Assembly: GCA_965218725.1 (NCBI GenBank)
Contig: CBDCLO010000002.1
Location: 434,001-498,000, forward strand
DNA from: WTHC01 sp965218725
Lineage (GTDB): Archaea > Thermoproteota > Nitrososphaeria > Nitrososphaerales > Nitrosopumilaceae
Direction: 5' to 3'
DNA: 64,000 nt
Of the stretch, positions 36,589-45,461 are shown one piece after another; positions within the stretch are counted from its first letter, which is position 1, and every line of letters starts with the position of its first letter. The position numbers were made by a program, and so were the translations under genes. The notes under the pieces were generated by a model. It made no database searches, had not been told where the DNA came from, and was given only the letters and a program-made list of their open reading frames with translations.

Positions 36589-37062
36589 TTATTGTACTAT
36601 AAATTCTTTGTTTGAGATCAGTGTTTTTTTATAATGTTTATCATTCATTTCTATAACCATTTCGTAATTTCCTGAATCACTAATTTGATCTATGAATTTA
36701 TCATTTATTGGTAACATACTACCTGTTTGTTCAAAACATTGTCCAAAAAATGCGTTTTGTGTTATAATTTTCTTGTTAGTGTAATCTATATGATATATTG
36801 TTATAAATAGATCACCACAATCAAAAAATGGATCAGTAACTAAAACATTAATTTCAATTGATGATGACTTGATATATTCATCATGTAACCCTACTATTAC
36901 AATATCATCACCACTAATATTGTTACTATTACTGTTAAACTGCCACATATTAATTTCTCTGTCAGGTAATTCTAAAACTTCTGATATGACAAATGTACCA
37001 AATAGCAATGTAGATAAAACTGGAAACAAAAATATCATAAATGTGGTAAACTGCATTCCCAT
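36589..37062 (-). CDS. Membrane-anchored or secreted hypothetical protein
   Basis: A 157-residue protein with an N-terminal hydrophobic segment (FMIFLFPVLSTLLFGTFVI), followed by an extracellular beta-rich domain with two cysteines (FDCGDL and FGQCFEQ) that could form a disulfide. I recognise no family. It is divergent from the OLD-like ATPase gene. Confidence 0.7.
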   Translation of the reverse strand: MGMQFTTFMIFLFPVLSTLLFGTFVISEVLELPDREINMWQFNSNSNNISGDDIVIVGLHDEYIKSSSIEINVLVTDPFFDCGDLFITIYHIDYTNKKIITQNAFFGQCFEQTGSMLPINDKFIDQISDSGNYEMVIEMNDKHYKKTLISNKEFIVQ

Positions 37063-37166
37063 TTTTTACACAAGCTAATATATTCCTTATATCTTTTAAT
37101 ATACTTAATTGTTATGTTAATAATATAACATAAGTTAAATCATACAATTTTAATTACTAATTATAT

Positions 37167-39191
37167 ATGAGATTAAGAAGATTTAGAATAAGGGCATTCA
37201 GATGTATACATGATTCAGGAGATATAAAAGTAGGAGATTTAGCAACCTTCATAGGAAGGAATGAGAGTGGAAAAACAACAATTCTTCAGGCATTAATATT
37301 ACTTAACAAGTGTGAAAATATTTCAGAACTAGATTTATGCGATGAAATGCCAGATGAATTAAAATCAGAAATAAAAATCGTAGAGGGTGAATTTGAACTT
37401 AATGAATATGAAATAAATACAATTAGTAAGAAATTTCATAATTTACCAGAGATCAAAAAAATAAAAATTTTTAGAACTAATAAAAATACTAAAATTCAAT
37501 ATGACTTTAATATCAAAATAGATGAGGATGTAAACAAACAACTTCATACATGGGAAAATTTAACTAAAGCTATATTAGGATTTGTTGAGGATGTTCCGGA
37601 TCATATACGTACACGTTTAAACACTGAATTTTTACATGGTAAGTTACCAGAAAATTTAGAAAGTTTTAAGAAAAAGATATGGGAATTGAATAACGATCTT
37701 AGGGTTGTGGCATCTACAGAGGAAAAAGTTATTTCAGAATGGGAAAAAATATACAATGGTAAAAATGATTTCAATGATCTTTTAATTGGTAATACAAGAA
37801 AGGAAACAATAGAAAATTTTATTAAAGATAATTTACATCCTCGTTTTGTATATTTTTCAGACTATAAAAAAATTCATGGAAACATAAATCTTAATGAATA
37901 TTTATCAGAATCACAAAGTAATATCGAAAGCACCGAAGAATTTGACAAAATAGAAACTGTTATGAATTTATTTTATTTGGGAGAACTAGATGTTGAAAAA
38001 ATTAATAATTATAAAAATAATCCTAGCATGTTAATTAAATTTCTTAATTCTGCCAGTAATAGACTGACTAAGAGATTAAATCCTGCATGGAAAGGCGATC
38101 CTATTAATGTAGATTTAAGATATAATCCTGGAAATATTATGAGCGTAGTAATTTCTGATGTTCATTCAGATGGTACTGTTACAAATACAGGACTGCTTAG
38201 CAGAAGAGCTGAAGGATTTAAGTGGATATTTTCATTTATCATTAATTTTGCAGCAGAAACACAAAAAGCTGAATTAAAAGAAGCTATACTGTTATTGGAT
38301 GAACCTGCAAGAAATTTACATCCAACACAACAAATTGGCATAGCAGATCTATTAAGAGATCTAGCAGGAAGTAATCAAATTCTATATGCTACACACTCAC
38401 CGTACATGATATTTGATTATACTCCTGGAAATCTATTAGTAGTAGAATTGGATAAGAGAAAACACTTAAGCAAAATAATGTACGATTACTGGAATGCGAG
38501 TTATAAAACACTGATACCTGTTATTTATGGGCTATCAAGAGGGATTATAGAATCAATAACTGATAAGCAAGTGGGGATAAATTCAAGGCCAATAGTCATT
38601 GTTGAAACCATGTCAGATTGTATGTATTTGAATGCATTAGACAAATTTCTTCAGGATCCAAATATATCTATGAATCCACTAAATATTATTGCGGCATATA
38701 ATAAAAATTCTGTTTTGCCACTTGCTATTTTTTATAGAAATCATGGTTACAATACATTCGTATTATTAAATAATATTGAAGAATCAAAAAACATATCTAA
38801 CCAACTAATAATTAATAAATTCTCACATTTACAAATTATATTTTTTGAGAAGGCAGACAACAATGTACAAACTATAGAGGATTATATGGTAATTGAGGAT
38901 TATCTTTATGCAGTTAACCAAACATATGAAATTAAACTTAGACAAGAGGGGTATTCATATATTACAAAAGATGAGATAAAGAATAACAAAGGTATATTAG
39001 AAAATTTAGAAGGTATATGGAAAAAACATGAGAATTGGGATGAATTTAGTAATGAGGATATAACTAGATATATTTGTGAAAAAATTGCTATAAATAATTC
39101 TGATTTCTTATCAGATGAAACAAAAGAGCAATTCAGATTTTTATATAGGATGATAACTGAGAGAATAAAACAATATCAAGAAGCAAAATAG
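37167..39191 (+). CDS. OLD-like ATPase with degenerate TOPRIM-type C-terminal domain
   Basis: A 674-residue protein of the OLD/RecF-like ATPase type. The N terminus LRRFRIRAFRCI leads to Walker A GRNESGKTT (30-38), a long helical middle, then a signature-like AEGFKWIF, Walker B AILLLDEPARNLHP and an H-loop ATHSP. After residue ~470, IVIVETMSDCMYL and FVLLNNIEE sit where OLD-family TOPRIM nucleases have EGxxD and DxD; the DxD is NN here. Such proteins often act in phage defence or DNA processing. It stands alone, with no helicase partner nearby. Confidence 0.75.
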   Translation: MRLRRFRIRAFRCIHDSGDIKVGDLATFIGRNESGKTTILQALILLNKCENISELDLCDEMPDELKSEIKIVEGEFELNEYEINTISKKFHNLPEIKKIKIFRTNKNTKIQYDFNIKIDEDVNKQLHTWENLTKAILGFVEDVPDHIRTRLNTEFLHGKLPENLESFKKKIWELNNDLRVVASTEEKVISEWEKIYNGKNDFNDLLIGNTRKETIENFIKDNLHPRFVYFSDYKKIHGNINLNEYLSESQSNIESTEEFDKIETVMNLFYLGELDVEKINNYKNNPSMLIKFLNSASNRLTKRLNPAWKGDPINVDLRYNPGNIMSVVISDVHSDGTVTNTGLLSRRAEGFKWIFSFIINFAAETQKAELKEAILLLDEPARNLHPTQQIGIADLLRDLAGSNQILYATHSPYMIFDYTPGNLLVVELDKRKHLSKIMYDYWNASYKTLIPVIYGLSRGIIESITDKQVGINSRPIVIVETMSDCMYLNALDKFLQDPNISMNPLNIIAAYNKNSVLPLAIFYRNHGYNTFVLLNNIEESKNISNQLIINKFSHLQIIFFEKADNNVQTIEDYMVIEDYLYAVNQTYEIKLRQEGYSYITKDEIKNNKGILENLEGIWKKHENWDEFSNEDITRYICEKIAINNSDFLSDETKEQFRFLYRMITERIKQYQEAK

Positions 39192-39258
39192 CAACAATTA
39201 TTTAGAAAATAAGAATGGCATTTAAATATGGTTACAATATTGTAGTTAATTAAATTCA

Positions 39259-41361
39259 ATGTATAGGTTATTTTTATCACAACTTTTGGTAGCACTGTCA
39301 ATACTACTGCTTATAGTTTGTATAAATGATATAAGTGCAGAAAGTATTATAACCGTAAAAGGAAGTATCATTGACGGTATCACCATTATAGAATTTCAAA
39401 ATTATGAAAAAAATAATTCTGGTATAGAAACTATTCAGGTTTGGTTAGATAACCAAAGTAGTTTTAATTCATTTAAAACCGAAAGTGGGTGGATTGGTAA
39501 AAAAATGGCAGACAACACGATTATTTTCACTACTTATGAACCAATAAAACCTGTGTATTCTATTAAATTTACTGTGACATATGATCAATTAGAATCAACT
39601 ATAAATTGGAAGACTATAGAAGGAGACGGGGAGGAAACTACCGGAAGTATAATGCCATATAATCATTATAATAAATATGGTGATAATTTAGAGACTATAA
39701 ATCATAAAAAATCGATCACCAAAGATTCATATTTTAAAGTAATACCAAATGATCCAAAATTTGGATCTACTATAAGTATAATAGGTTATAATTTTGGCAT
39801 AGACCAAGTACTTGATTTTTATATTGATAATAATAAAATAATAAACTTTGAAACTGATAAAGATGGGCATTTTATAATCACTGTAAAAATACCAACTTAC
39901 AAAAAATCTAACAGTATACTTTTGACAATAAAAGATAGATATGGCTTTGAAAAAAGTCAAAATATAGAGGTATCTGGAACTATTAATCAAGTACCATTAT
40001 CAATCAATGATATTACTAATTTGGTTAATGCTGGATCAACATTTAAAGTAGGTGGTACAGCACAGCCTAATAAGACTATTGCTGTTAGTATTAGAGATTC
40101 AAACAACAATGTAGTAACATCCACTGCATTAAAAGTAAATTCAACTGGCGACTGGTATAAAGAAATAATTATTTCTCAAAATGCAGTATTAGGAAAATGG
40201 ACTGTAGAAATTGATGGTGGTACAAGCATAATAAATAAACAATTTATAGTGAAGCAGTTACATATGATAAAAATTAATTCTGCACAATTAAAATATGAAC
40301 CAGGTGACACGGTGACATTTAGTGGTAAAGCACTACCAAATAAAATGCTATACGCACTAATAGAAGATCCTCATGGTTCAGAAGTTTTTTCAAAGATGTT
40401 GTATGTAGATGAATCAGGTAATGTATCCATAACATTTAAAACAGAACCATACTTTTCAGAGGGTACATATTTTTTCATAGCGTCACAAAAAAATAATCAG
40501 ATAATTGTTCCTATAGGAATAGGCGAAGTTCCAAAAGAACAACTTGTTGTAAAGATGGACAAAATAAATTATAATACAAACTCTAATGCAACAATTGGAT
40601 TGTATGGATCATCATCATCCAATATAACATTGTTAGTGATAGATCAATATAATAAAACCAAGTTTTCAGATATTGTATTTTTAGAATCTGATGGGCATTC
40701 TACATACATATTAGATCTAAGTGGATATGATCTAGGTACATATACATTGGTTGCTACTAGAGGTAATTCACAGACATTTGAAAATTTTTCTGTAGGATTA
40801 CAAGCAGGATCAGGACCTATAGAGATTCATACAACAAAAGATAAGTATGCCCCAGGTGAATCAATTTTAGTTCTTGGAAGCTCTAATAAGAACATACGGA
40901 TAAAACTCTCAATTATAGATTCTGACGGAAAAGAAATAAAAACAAAAGAAATATTTACTAACAAAAGTGGTATTTTTTCAGATGTATCATTTAGAATCCC
41001 AATAGATGCACATGTTGGAAGTTGGGTTATTAAAGCAGAGAGTGGTTCTAATGTTACTCACAAAAAAATAGACGTAGTTAAAAATACAAATGTGTTGATG
41101 ATCCAACTTGATCATGATTCAAATGTATATAATGTTAATAATACAATAGAGATAAATGGTTTTGGAGCAATTGAATCACAATCTATATCAATAAAAATAT
41201 TAGATCATACCAGAATTATAGAAAAGTTCACAGTTTTTTCAACTAGTCAAGGTGAGTTTTCTGCCATCTGGATAATACCAAAAGATATGGAATCTGGAAA
41301 GTATGTAATCGAAACAAGTAGTGGAAAACATATTGCAAATACAGAGTTTTTCATAGAATAG
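39259..41361 (+). CDS. Secreted protein with Ig-like repeats
   Basis: A 700-residue protein with a clear signal peptide (LLVALSILLLIVCI, cleavage likely after ISA at ~28). From residue ~245 there are about five repeats of ~85-90 residues, each with YxPGxxxxxxG-type openings (YEPGDTVTFSGKALPN; YAPGESILVLGSS) and W/Y-x-x-x-A/E endings (GTYFFIAS; GSWVIKAES). These look like macroglobulin/Ig-type surface modules. No C-terminal anchor or sorting helix is visible. A surface or biofilm role is plausible but unproven. Confidence 0.75.
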   Translation: MYRLFLSQLLVALSILLLIVCINDISAESIITVKGSIIDGITIIEFQNYEKNNSGIETIQVWLDNQSSFNSFKTESGWIGKKMADNTIIFTTYEPIKPVYSIKFTVTYDQLESTINWKTIEGDGEETTGSIMPYNHYNKYGDNLETINHKKSITKDSYFKVIPNDPKFGSTISIIGYNFGIDQVLDFYIDNNKIINFETDKDGHFIITVKIPTYKKSNSILLTIKDRYGFEKSQNIEVSGTINQVPLSINDITNLVNAGSTFKVGGTAQPNKTIAVSIRDSNNNVVTSTALKVNSTGDWYKEIIISQNAVLGKWTVEIDGGTSIINKQFIVKQLHMIKINSAQLKYEPGDTVTFSGKALPNKMLYALIEDPHGSEVFSKMLYVDESGNVSITFKTEPYFSEGTYFFIASQKNNQIIVPIGIGEVPKEQLVVKMDKINYNTNSNATIGLYGSSSSNITLLVIDQYNKTKFSDIVFLESDGHSTYILDLSGYDLGTYTLVATRGNSQTFENFSVGLQAGSGPIEIHTTKDKYAPGESILVLGSSNKNIRIKLSIIDSDGKEIKTKEIFTNKSGIFSDVSFRIPIDAHVGSWVIKAESGSNVTHKKIDVVKNTNVLMIQLDHDSNVYNVNNTIEINGFGAIESQSISIKILDHTRIIEKFTVFSTSQGEFSAIWIIPKDMESGKYVIETSSGKHIANTEFFIE

Positions 41362-41402
41362 TATCAACAAACAATTTTTATGTACTACAGTGATTGTATC
41401 AT

Positions 41403-41915
41403 ATGGATCTAAAAAATAATATTAAAGAATTCAAAAATTTTCCAAAAAGAGGAATATTATTTAGAGATTTTAGTACGATTTTAAGAAGTCCCTCAACAAT
41501 GAATTATGTTTGTAATAAATTATTGAAATACTTTCATCCAAAAGATGTCGATGTTTTTGCAGGTATCGAGTCACGTGGACTACCAGTAGCATGCGCATTA
41601 TCACTTAAGTATAACAAAGGAATGATCATGATCCGCAAAAAAGGAAAACTTCCTGGCAAAACAACTAAAATTTCGTATAAAACAGAGTATGAAGAATCAG
41701 TTATGGAAATTCAAAATGATGCAATTAAAAAAGGGGAAAGAGTAATAATTTGTGATGATTTATTAGCTACTGGCGGTACTGCGTATGCTGCTGCGAAGTT
41801 AGTTGAAAGAATACATGGCAAAATTGCAGGTTTTGTATTTATAATTGAATTAACTAGTTTACATGGACAAGATATTATAAATAAATACAAATGCAGAACA
41901 TTGGTAAAGTATTAG
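41403..41915 (+). CDS. apt: Adenine phosphoribosyltransferase
   Basis: Converts adenine and PRPP to AMP. FPKRGILFRDFSTIL, VFAGIESRGLPVA and the PRPP loop VIICDDLLATGGTAYAAA are diagnostic. The ATG at 41403 is preferred over the in-frame TTG at 41394. Its stop directly abuts the start of the MTA phosphorylase gene, so adenine released from methylthioadenosine can be salvaged at once. Confidence 0.94.
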   Translation: MDLKNNIKEFKNFPKRGILFRDFSTILRSPSTMNYVCNKLLKYFHPKDVDVFAGIESRGLPVACALSLKYNKGMIMIRKKGKLPGKTTKISYKTEYEESVMEIQNDAIKKGERVIICDDLLATGGTAYAAAKLVERIHGKIAGFVFIIELTSLHGQDIINKYKCRTLVKY

Positions 41916-42716
41916 ATGGAAAGCTATGATGATGATGCTGCTGATATTGGGATAATAGGTGGCACTGGTATCATAAATATAGAATTAGAAAATAGAAAAG
42001 AGATAACTATGATTACGCCGCATGGAAAGCCATCTGATTCTATTATAATAGGCAAATACAAAAAAAGAAATATTGCATTTTTATCTAGACATGGTAGGGA
42101 ACATACCATACCACCGCATTTAATAAATTATAAAGCTAATGTATGGGCATATAAAAAATTAGGAATACAAAGAGTAATAGGTTTTTCGTCTGTAGGTAGT
42201 CTAAAGAAAAAAATAAAGCCTGGTGAACTAGTATTACCATCACAATTTTTAGATTTCACAAAATCACGTGATACATCTTTTTCAAAAATAGGCGATGTCA
42301 TTCATATATCTGTTGCACATCCATTTTGTTCCGAGCTACAATATATAACCGCAACATTAGCAACAAAACAAAAAATCACTATACATAGTGACTGTGTATA
42401 TACGTGTATTGAGGGACCAAGATTTTCAACATTAGCAGAATCAAGGTTTTTTCAATCAATAGAAGCTGATGTAATTGGTATGACTTTAGTTCCAGAATGT
42501 CAGTTATTCAGAGAAGTTCAAATTTGTTATTTATCAATATCAATTGTTACTGACTATGACTCATGGTTTAAAAAAACAGTTACAGCAAAAGATGTATCTA
42601 AAATTTTATCAAAGAACTCTAAACTCTCCAAAAAAATAATATCAAGTATAATACAAAATACTCCAAAAATAAAAAAATGTAGCTGTGAAAAAGACCTACT
42701 ATCAGCAAGGCTTTAG
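41916..42716 (+). CDS. mtnP: S-methyl-5'-thioadenosine phosphorylase
   Basis: A 266-residue purine nucleoside phosphorylase-family enzyme. IGIIGGTGI, FLSRHGREHTIPPHLINYKA, IEGPRFSTLAESRFF, DVIGMTLVPECQLFRE and IVTDYDSW identify MTA phosphorylase. It releases adenine and methylthioribose-1-phosphate for polyamine and methionine recycling. No bases separate it from apt. Its 3' end overlaps a convergent small gene by 4 bases. Confidence 0.93.
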   Translation: MESYDDDAADIGIIGGTGIINIELENRKEITMITPHGKPSDSIIIGKYKKRNIAFLSRHGREHTIPPHLINYKANVWAYKKLGIQRVIGFSSVGSLKKKIKPGELVLPSQFLDFTKSRDTSFSKIGDVIHISVAHPFCSELQYITATLATKQKITIHSDCVYTCIEGPRFSTLAESRFFQSIEADVIGMTLVPECQLFREVQICYLSISIVTDYDSWFKKTVTAKDVSKILSKNSKLSKKIISSIIQNTPKIKKCSCEKDLLSARL

Positions 42717-43000
42717 TCTGCAAAAGATTCAAGTTTTAATTTAGGTGGTACAGTTATATTTCCTTCTAATAAATCTCTTTGAAGTTTTGTAATAATCTCA
42801 TTTATATCATAACCAATATTCTTAAGACGTGATTCTGTAAGTTTTGAGATTTTTACTCCTATATTATGCCCGCCTATTCTGCCAAATGCTATCGCATTGA
42901 ATCTAAATACAATTCCATTTAAAGTAAATTTTCCATTAATTTTTGCAGCCATCTGGCTTCCATGAACACTATTTATATAAACAACTAGATTAATTGTCAT
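42713..43000 (-). CDS. Small hypothetical protein
   Basis: A 95-residue protein I do not recognise: a beta-rich N-terminal half (INGKFTLNGIVFRFNAIAFG) and a helical tail (LTESRLKNIGYDINEIITKL). It lies immediately downstream of a cysteine-containing hypothetical gene (no intervening bases) on the same strand, so the two are probably co-transcribed. Confidence 0.7.
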   Translation of the reverse strand: MTINLVVYINSVHGSQMAAKINGKFTLNGIVFRFNAIAFGRIGGHNIGVKISKLTESRLKNIGYDINEIITKLQRDLLEGNITVPPKLKLESFAD

Positions 43001-43399
43001 CTAAATCTCTATAGCTTTATTAATATTATTGTCTATTAGGATGCTTTTGTGATCAATATCACAGACATTATGATTTTCTATTATCAACTGTACAATTTTT
43101 TCATTCAGGCATACATGTTGAATTATAGAACTTTTTTTTAATTTTACTAATCTCCATTTATTTTTACCTTTTTGCAATTTGCAAATTGTTATCGCCCATT
43201 TTTCGTCATTATTTATATTTGGCATTCCTACTATGTCAGATATTGATTCTATTCCTAATTGTTTTTCTTCGCAAAATTTTTTTTTGCATAATACACAACT
43301 CCAAACATCTACAGACCCAATTGTTTTTTTATTTATGTTTATATTAACTACACCATAGTAAATTATTTGATGAGTGCATGTTTTGGTTTCTATTTTCAC
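43001..43399 (-). CDS. Hypothetical protein with CxxC motif
   Basis: A 132-residue protein with an N-terminal half that may bind zinc: C8 and H10 near the start, then WSCVLCKKKFC (residues ~34-44). The remainder is mixed alpha/beta. I recognise no family. It is followed directly by the 95-residue gene and preceded by the TrmB-type regulator, all on the minus strand. Confidence 0.7.
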   Translation of the reverse strand: MKIETKTCTHQIIYYGVVNININKKTIGSVDVWSCVLCKKKFCEEKQLGIESISDIVGMPNINNDEKWAITICKLQKGKNKWRLVKLKKSSIIQHVCLNEKIVQLIIENHNVCDIDHKSILIDNNINKAIEI

Positions 43400-43421
43400 T
43401 ATTCTAGTAGTTTGCTAACAT

Positions 43422-43829
43422 CTATTTAGTTCTTGCCAGATAGTAATCTTTTTCCAATAATGCGGCAATATTATCAACTATATCATTTCTCATAAATTTA
43501 GTATTATTTTTTTCACAAATATTTCTATACATATTAATTATAGAAAATCTTGGATGCATTGTCTCAAATACCTTATCTGATAGTGATATAAATCCTCCTA
43601 GTTCCACTAATGCATTAGATATTAATAATGCATCATTTGTGGTAATTCCAATTTTTTTTGAAATTTCATATGCATCCATTTTACCTTCTTTCAAAATTAA
43701 TAGAAATACATCTATTTGGATTTTTGAAAGCTTAATTTCATGCATTAAATGGTTGGCTATATTATCTACCAATATTATACACGTTTTATCAGCTAATTTA
43801 TCTTTTTCAAAGGCAACATGTATGTACAA
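43422..43829 (-). CDS. TrmB-like winged-helix transcription regulator
   Basis: A 135-residue protein with a central winged helix (LSKIQIDVFLLILKEGKMDA, YEISKKIGITTNDALLISNA) and an N-terminal beta segment. The layout fits the many TrmB-like regulators of ammonia-oxidising archaea, which lack the large sugar-binding domain. Its target is unknown; it may control the two genes that follow it. Confidence 0.7.
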   Translation of the reverse strand: MYIHVAFEKDKLADKTCIILVDNIANHLMHEIKLSKIQIDVFLLILKEGKMDAYEISKKIGITTNDALLISNALVELGGFISLSDKVFETMHPRFSIINMYRNICEKNNTKFMRNDIVDNIAALLEKDYYLARTK

Positions 43830-43931
43830 TTTGACATAATAAAAATTATTTTAATATTAATCATCAATTTATTAGTTTAATAATATAATATTCATAAATG
43901 CTTTATATGTGATAAATAGAAGTTTAAGCAA

Positions 43932-44387
43932 TTGGCAAAATATAAAACTGATTCTCATAATCAAATAATAAATATGGTTATTCTGGTTGTAGTTATTTTA
44001 TTTTTAGGATCTGTTTACATGATATCTCAAAAATCAGGAGTAGGGTTTGTAAGTTATATTCTTACATGCATCACGGCGATTACTATACCATATTGGGTAG
44101 TACTAATTAAAAACATGCTAAAAAATAAAAAATCAAAATATGTAGCCAATGAACTAGATACAAAAAATTGGGTATATGATCTAATTAAAGATAATAATGA
44201 GATCGTGTTTGTTGCAGAAGTACCTGGTCCTGAAGATAAGATTACTGTTAGATTATTAAGTGCTATATTGTATATTAAAAGTACAAATACATTTTCAAAA
44301 ACTATATCTATAGAAGGATCTAATAATATGAAAATTCAAGACTTTAAATATAGAAATGGCGTGTTGACATTACGTATTAAATCATAA
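43932..44387 (+). CDS. Membrane protein with Hsp20-like domain
   Basis: A 151-residue protein with two N-terminal membrane helices (MVILVVVILFLGSVYMIS and VSYILTCITAITIPYWVVLI) and a cytoplasmic beta-sandwich (EIVFVAEVPGPEDKITVRLL, then FKYRNGVLTLRIKS) like the small heat-shock alpha-crystallin/CS fold. A membrane-tethered chaperone is the likeliest reading. The start is TTG. It is convergent with top6A, overlapping it by 6 bases. Confidence 0.72.
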   Translation: MAKYKTDSHNQIINMVILVVVILFLGSVYMISQKSGVGFVSYILTCITAITIPYWVVLIKNMLKNKKSKYVANELDTKNWVYDLIKDNNEIVFVAEVPGPEDKITVRLLSAILYIKSTNTFSKTISIEGSNNMKIQDFKYRNGVLTLRIKS

Positions 44388-45461
44388 ACTTTTTGCAAGT
44401 TCTAGTTTTCGTGGTAGGTATTTATCTGTAATATTGGTAAGTCCATATTTTGAAAATGCTTCTAGTTCTGCTTTTCGTTTAATTTTCAAGAAAACATCTA
44501 ATTCATTTTTCCATATTCCATGTTGGTATCTTGGATCCTTCTTAAGATCATGTATTCTTTTAATATCTGATGCTGTCATAGGGATTGATGGTAGTTTATA
44601 CTCTTCAATATCGCTTGCCCATACACCCATCCACTTAGCATCAGGTACTGTTAACTCTCGTATATGTGCAGCATTAGCTGAACCAGATTTTATTACCATT
44701 GCGATATGTTCACCATAAACATCACCATCAGTTAAAATTATTACAGGTAAACTCATTTCATCATGCAATCTTTTTAGCAGATACCTTGTTGAACGTGGAG
44801 CTTGTCCCGCAGTATCTATTATTATAGACTTGTATTTTTTATCTATTTTTTCTTCTATAAATCTAGTAAAAAGACCACCTTTTTCTATTGCTATTACTAA
44901 TTCTGCACTAGTTTCAATCAGTTCTGCACTACTTAGACTAGGACCTATCAGATAACCGTCAGGGTGGTTAGAAAGATTCGTTCTTTTCCCTTCATATCCA
45001 GGAACTGTATATTCAATTACAAGATCTCCAAATATGCTACTACGTTCTTCTGGAAATATATGTAGATCTTCTCTAGGTCTTCCTAAAATAGATTCTAAAT
45101 CTATAATTATGTTATCAGATTCAGGCTGATCTTCAAAATCAACTGAAAATGCTTGTGAAGAATAATATATATCACGAAGCGTGGATGATTTTTTTTCTTT
45201 TATTAATTTATTAGCAAAAAACGCTAGCCACATCAATTGTGTAAAAGAACGTAGTTGTGACATATTTCTAGAATTTCTCAAATTAGCATTTTTTCCTAGT
45301 ATATATTGTTTAAGTTTTTTATCATATATTATATTATTTACAGATCTACTTGGTACCAAAAACTTTGGAAATATACAATTATCAAGATCGTTGTAAATCC
45401 TTATTCCGTGAGTCTTTAATGAGTTAACAATAAATTCTATTTTATTATTTTTTTGTTTCAA
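44382..45461 (-). CDS. top6A: DNA topoisomerase VI subunit A (Spo11 family)
   Basis: A 359-residue subunit that cuts both DNA strands. The catalytic tyrosine is Y100 in LRDIYYSSQAF, and the TOPRIM metal site is ILTDGDVYGEHIAMV with the upstream acidic residue in VIAIEKGG. It overlaps top6B by 4 bases. Together with topoisomerase IB in the same window, the cell has two unrelated relaxing enzymes. Confidence 0.96.
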   Translation of the reverse strand: MKQKNNKIEFIVNSLKTHGIRIYNDLDNCIFPKFLVPSRSVNNIIYDKKLKQYILGKNANLRNSRNMSQLRSFTQLMWLAFFANKLIKEKKSSTLRDIYYSSQAFSVDFEDQPESDNIIIDLESILGRPREDLHIFPEERSSIFGDLVIEYTVPGYEGKRTNLSNHPDGYLIGPSLSSAELIETSAELVIAIEKGGLFTRFIEEKIDKKYKSIIIDTAGQAPRSTRYLLKRLHDEMSLPVIILTDGDVYGEHIAMVIKSGSANAAHIRELTVPDAKWMGVWASDIEEYKLPSIPMTASDIKRIHDLKKDPRYQHGIWKNELDVFLKIKRKAELEAFSKYGLTNITDKYLPRKLELAKSL

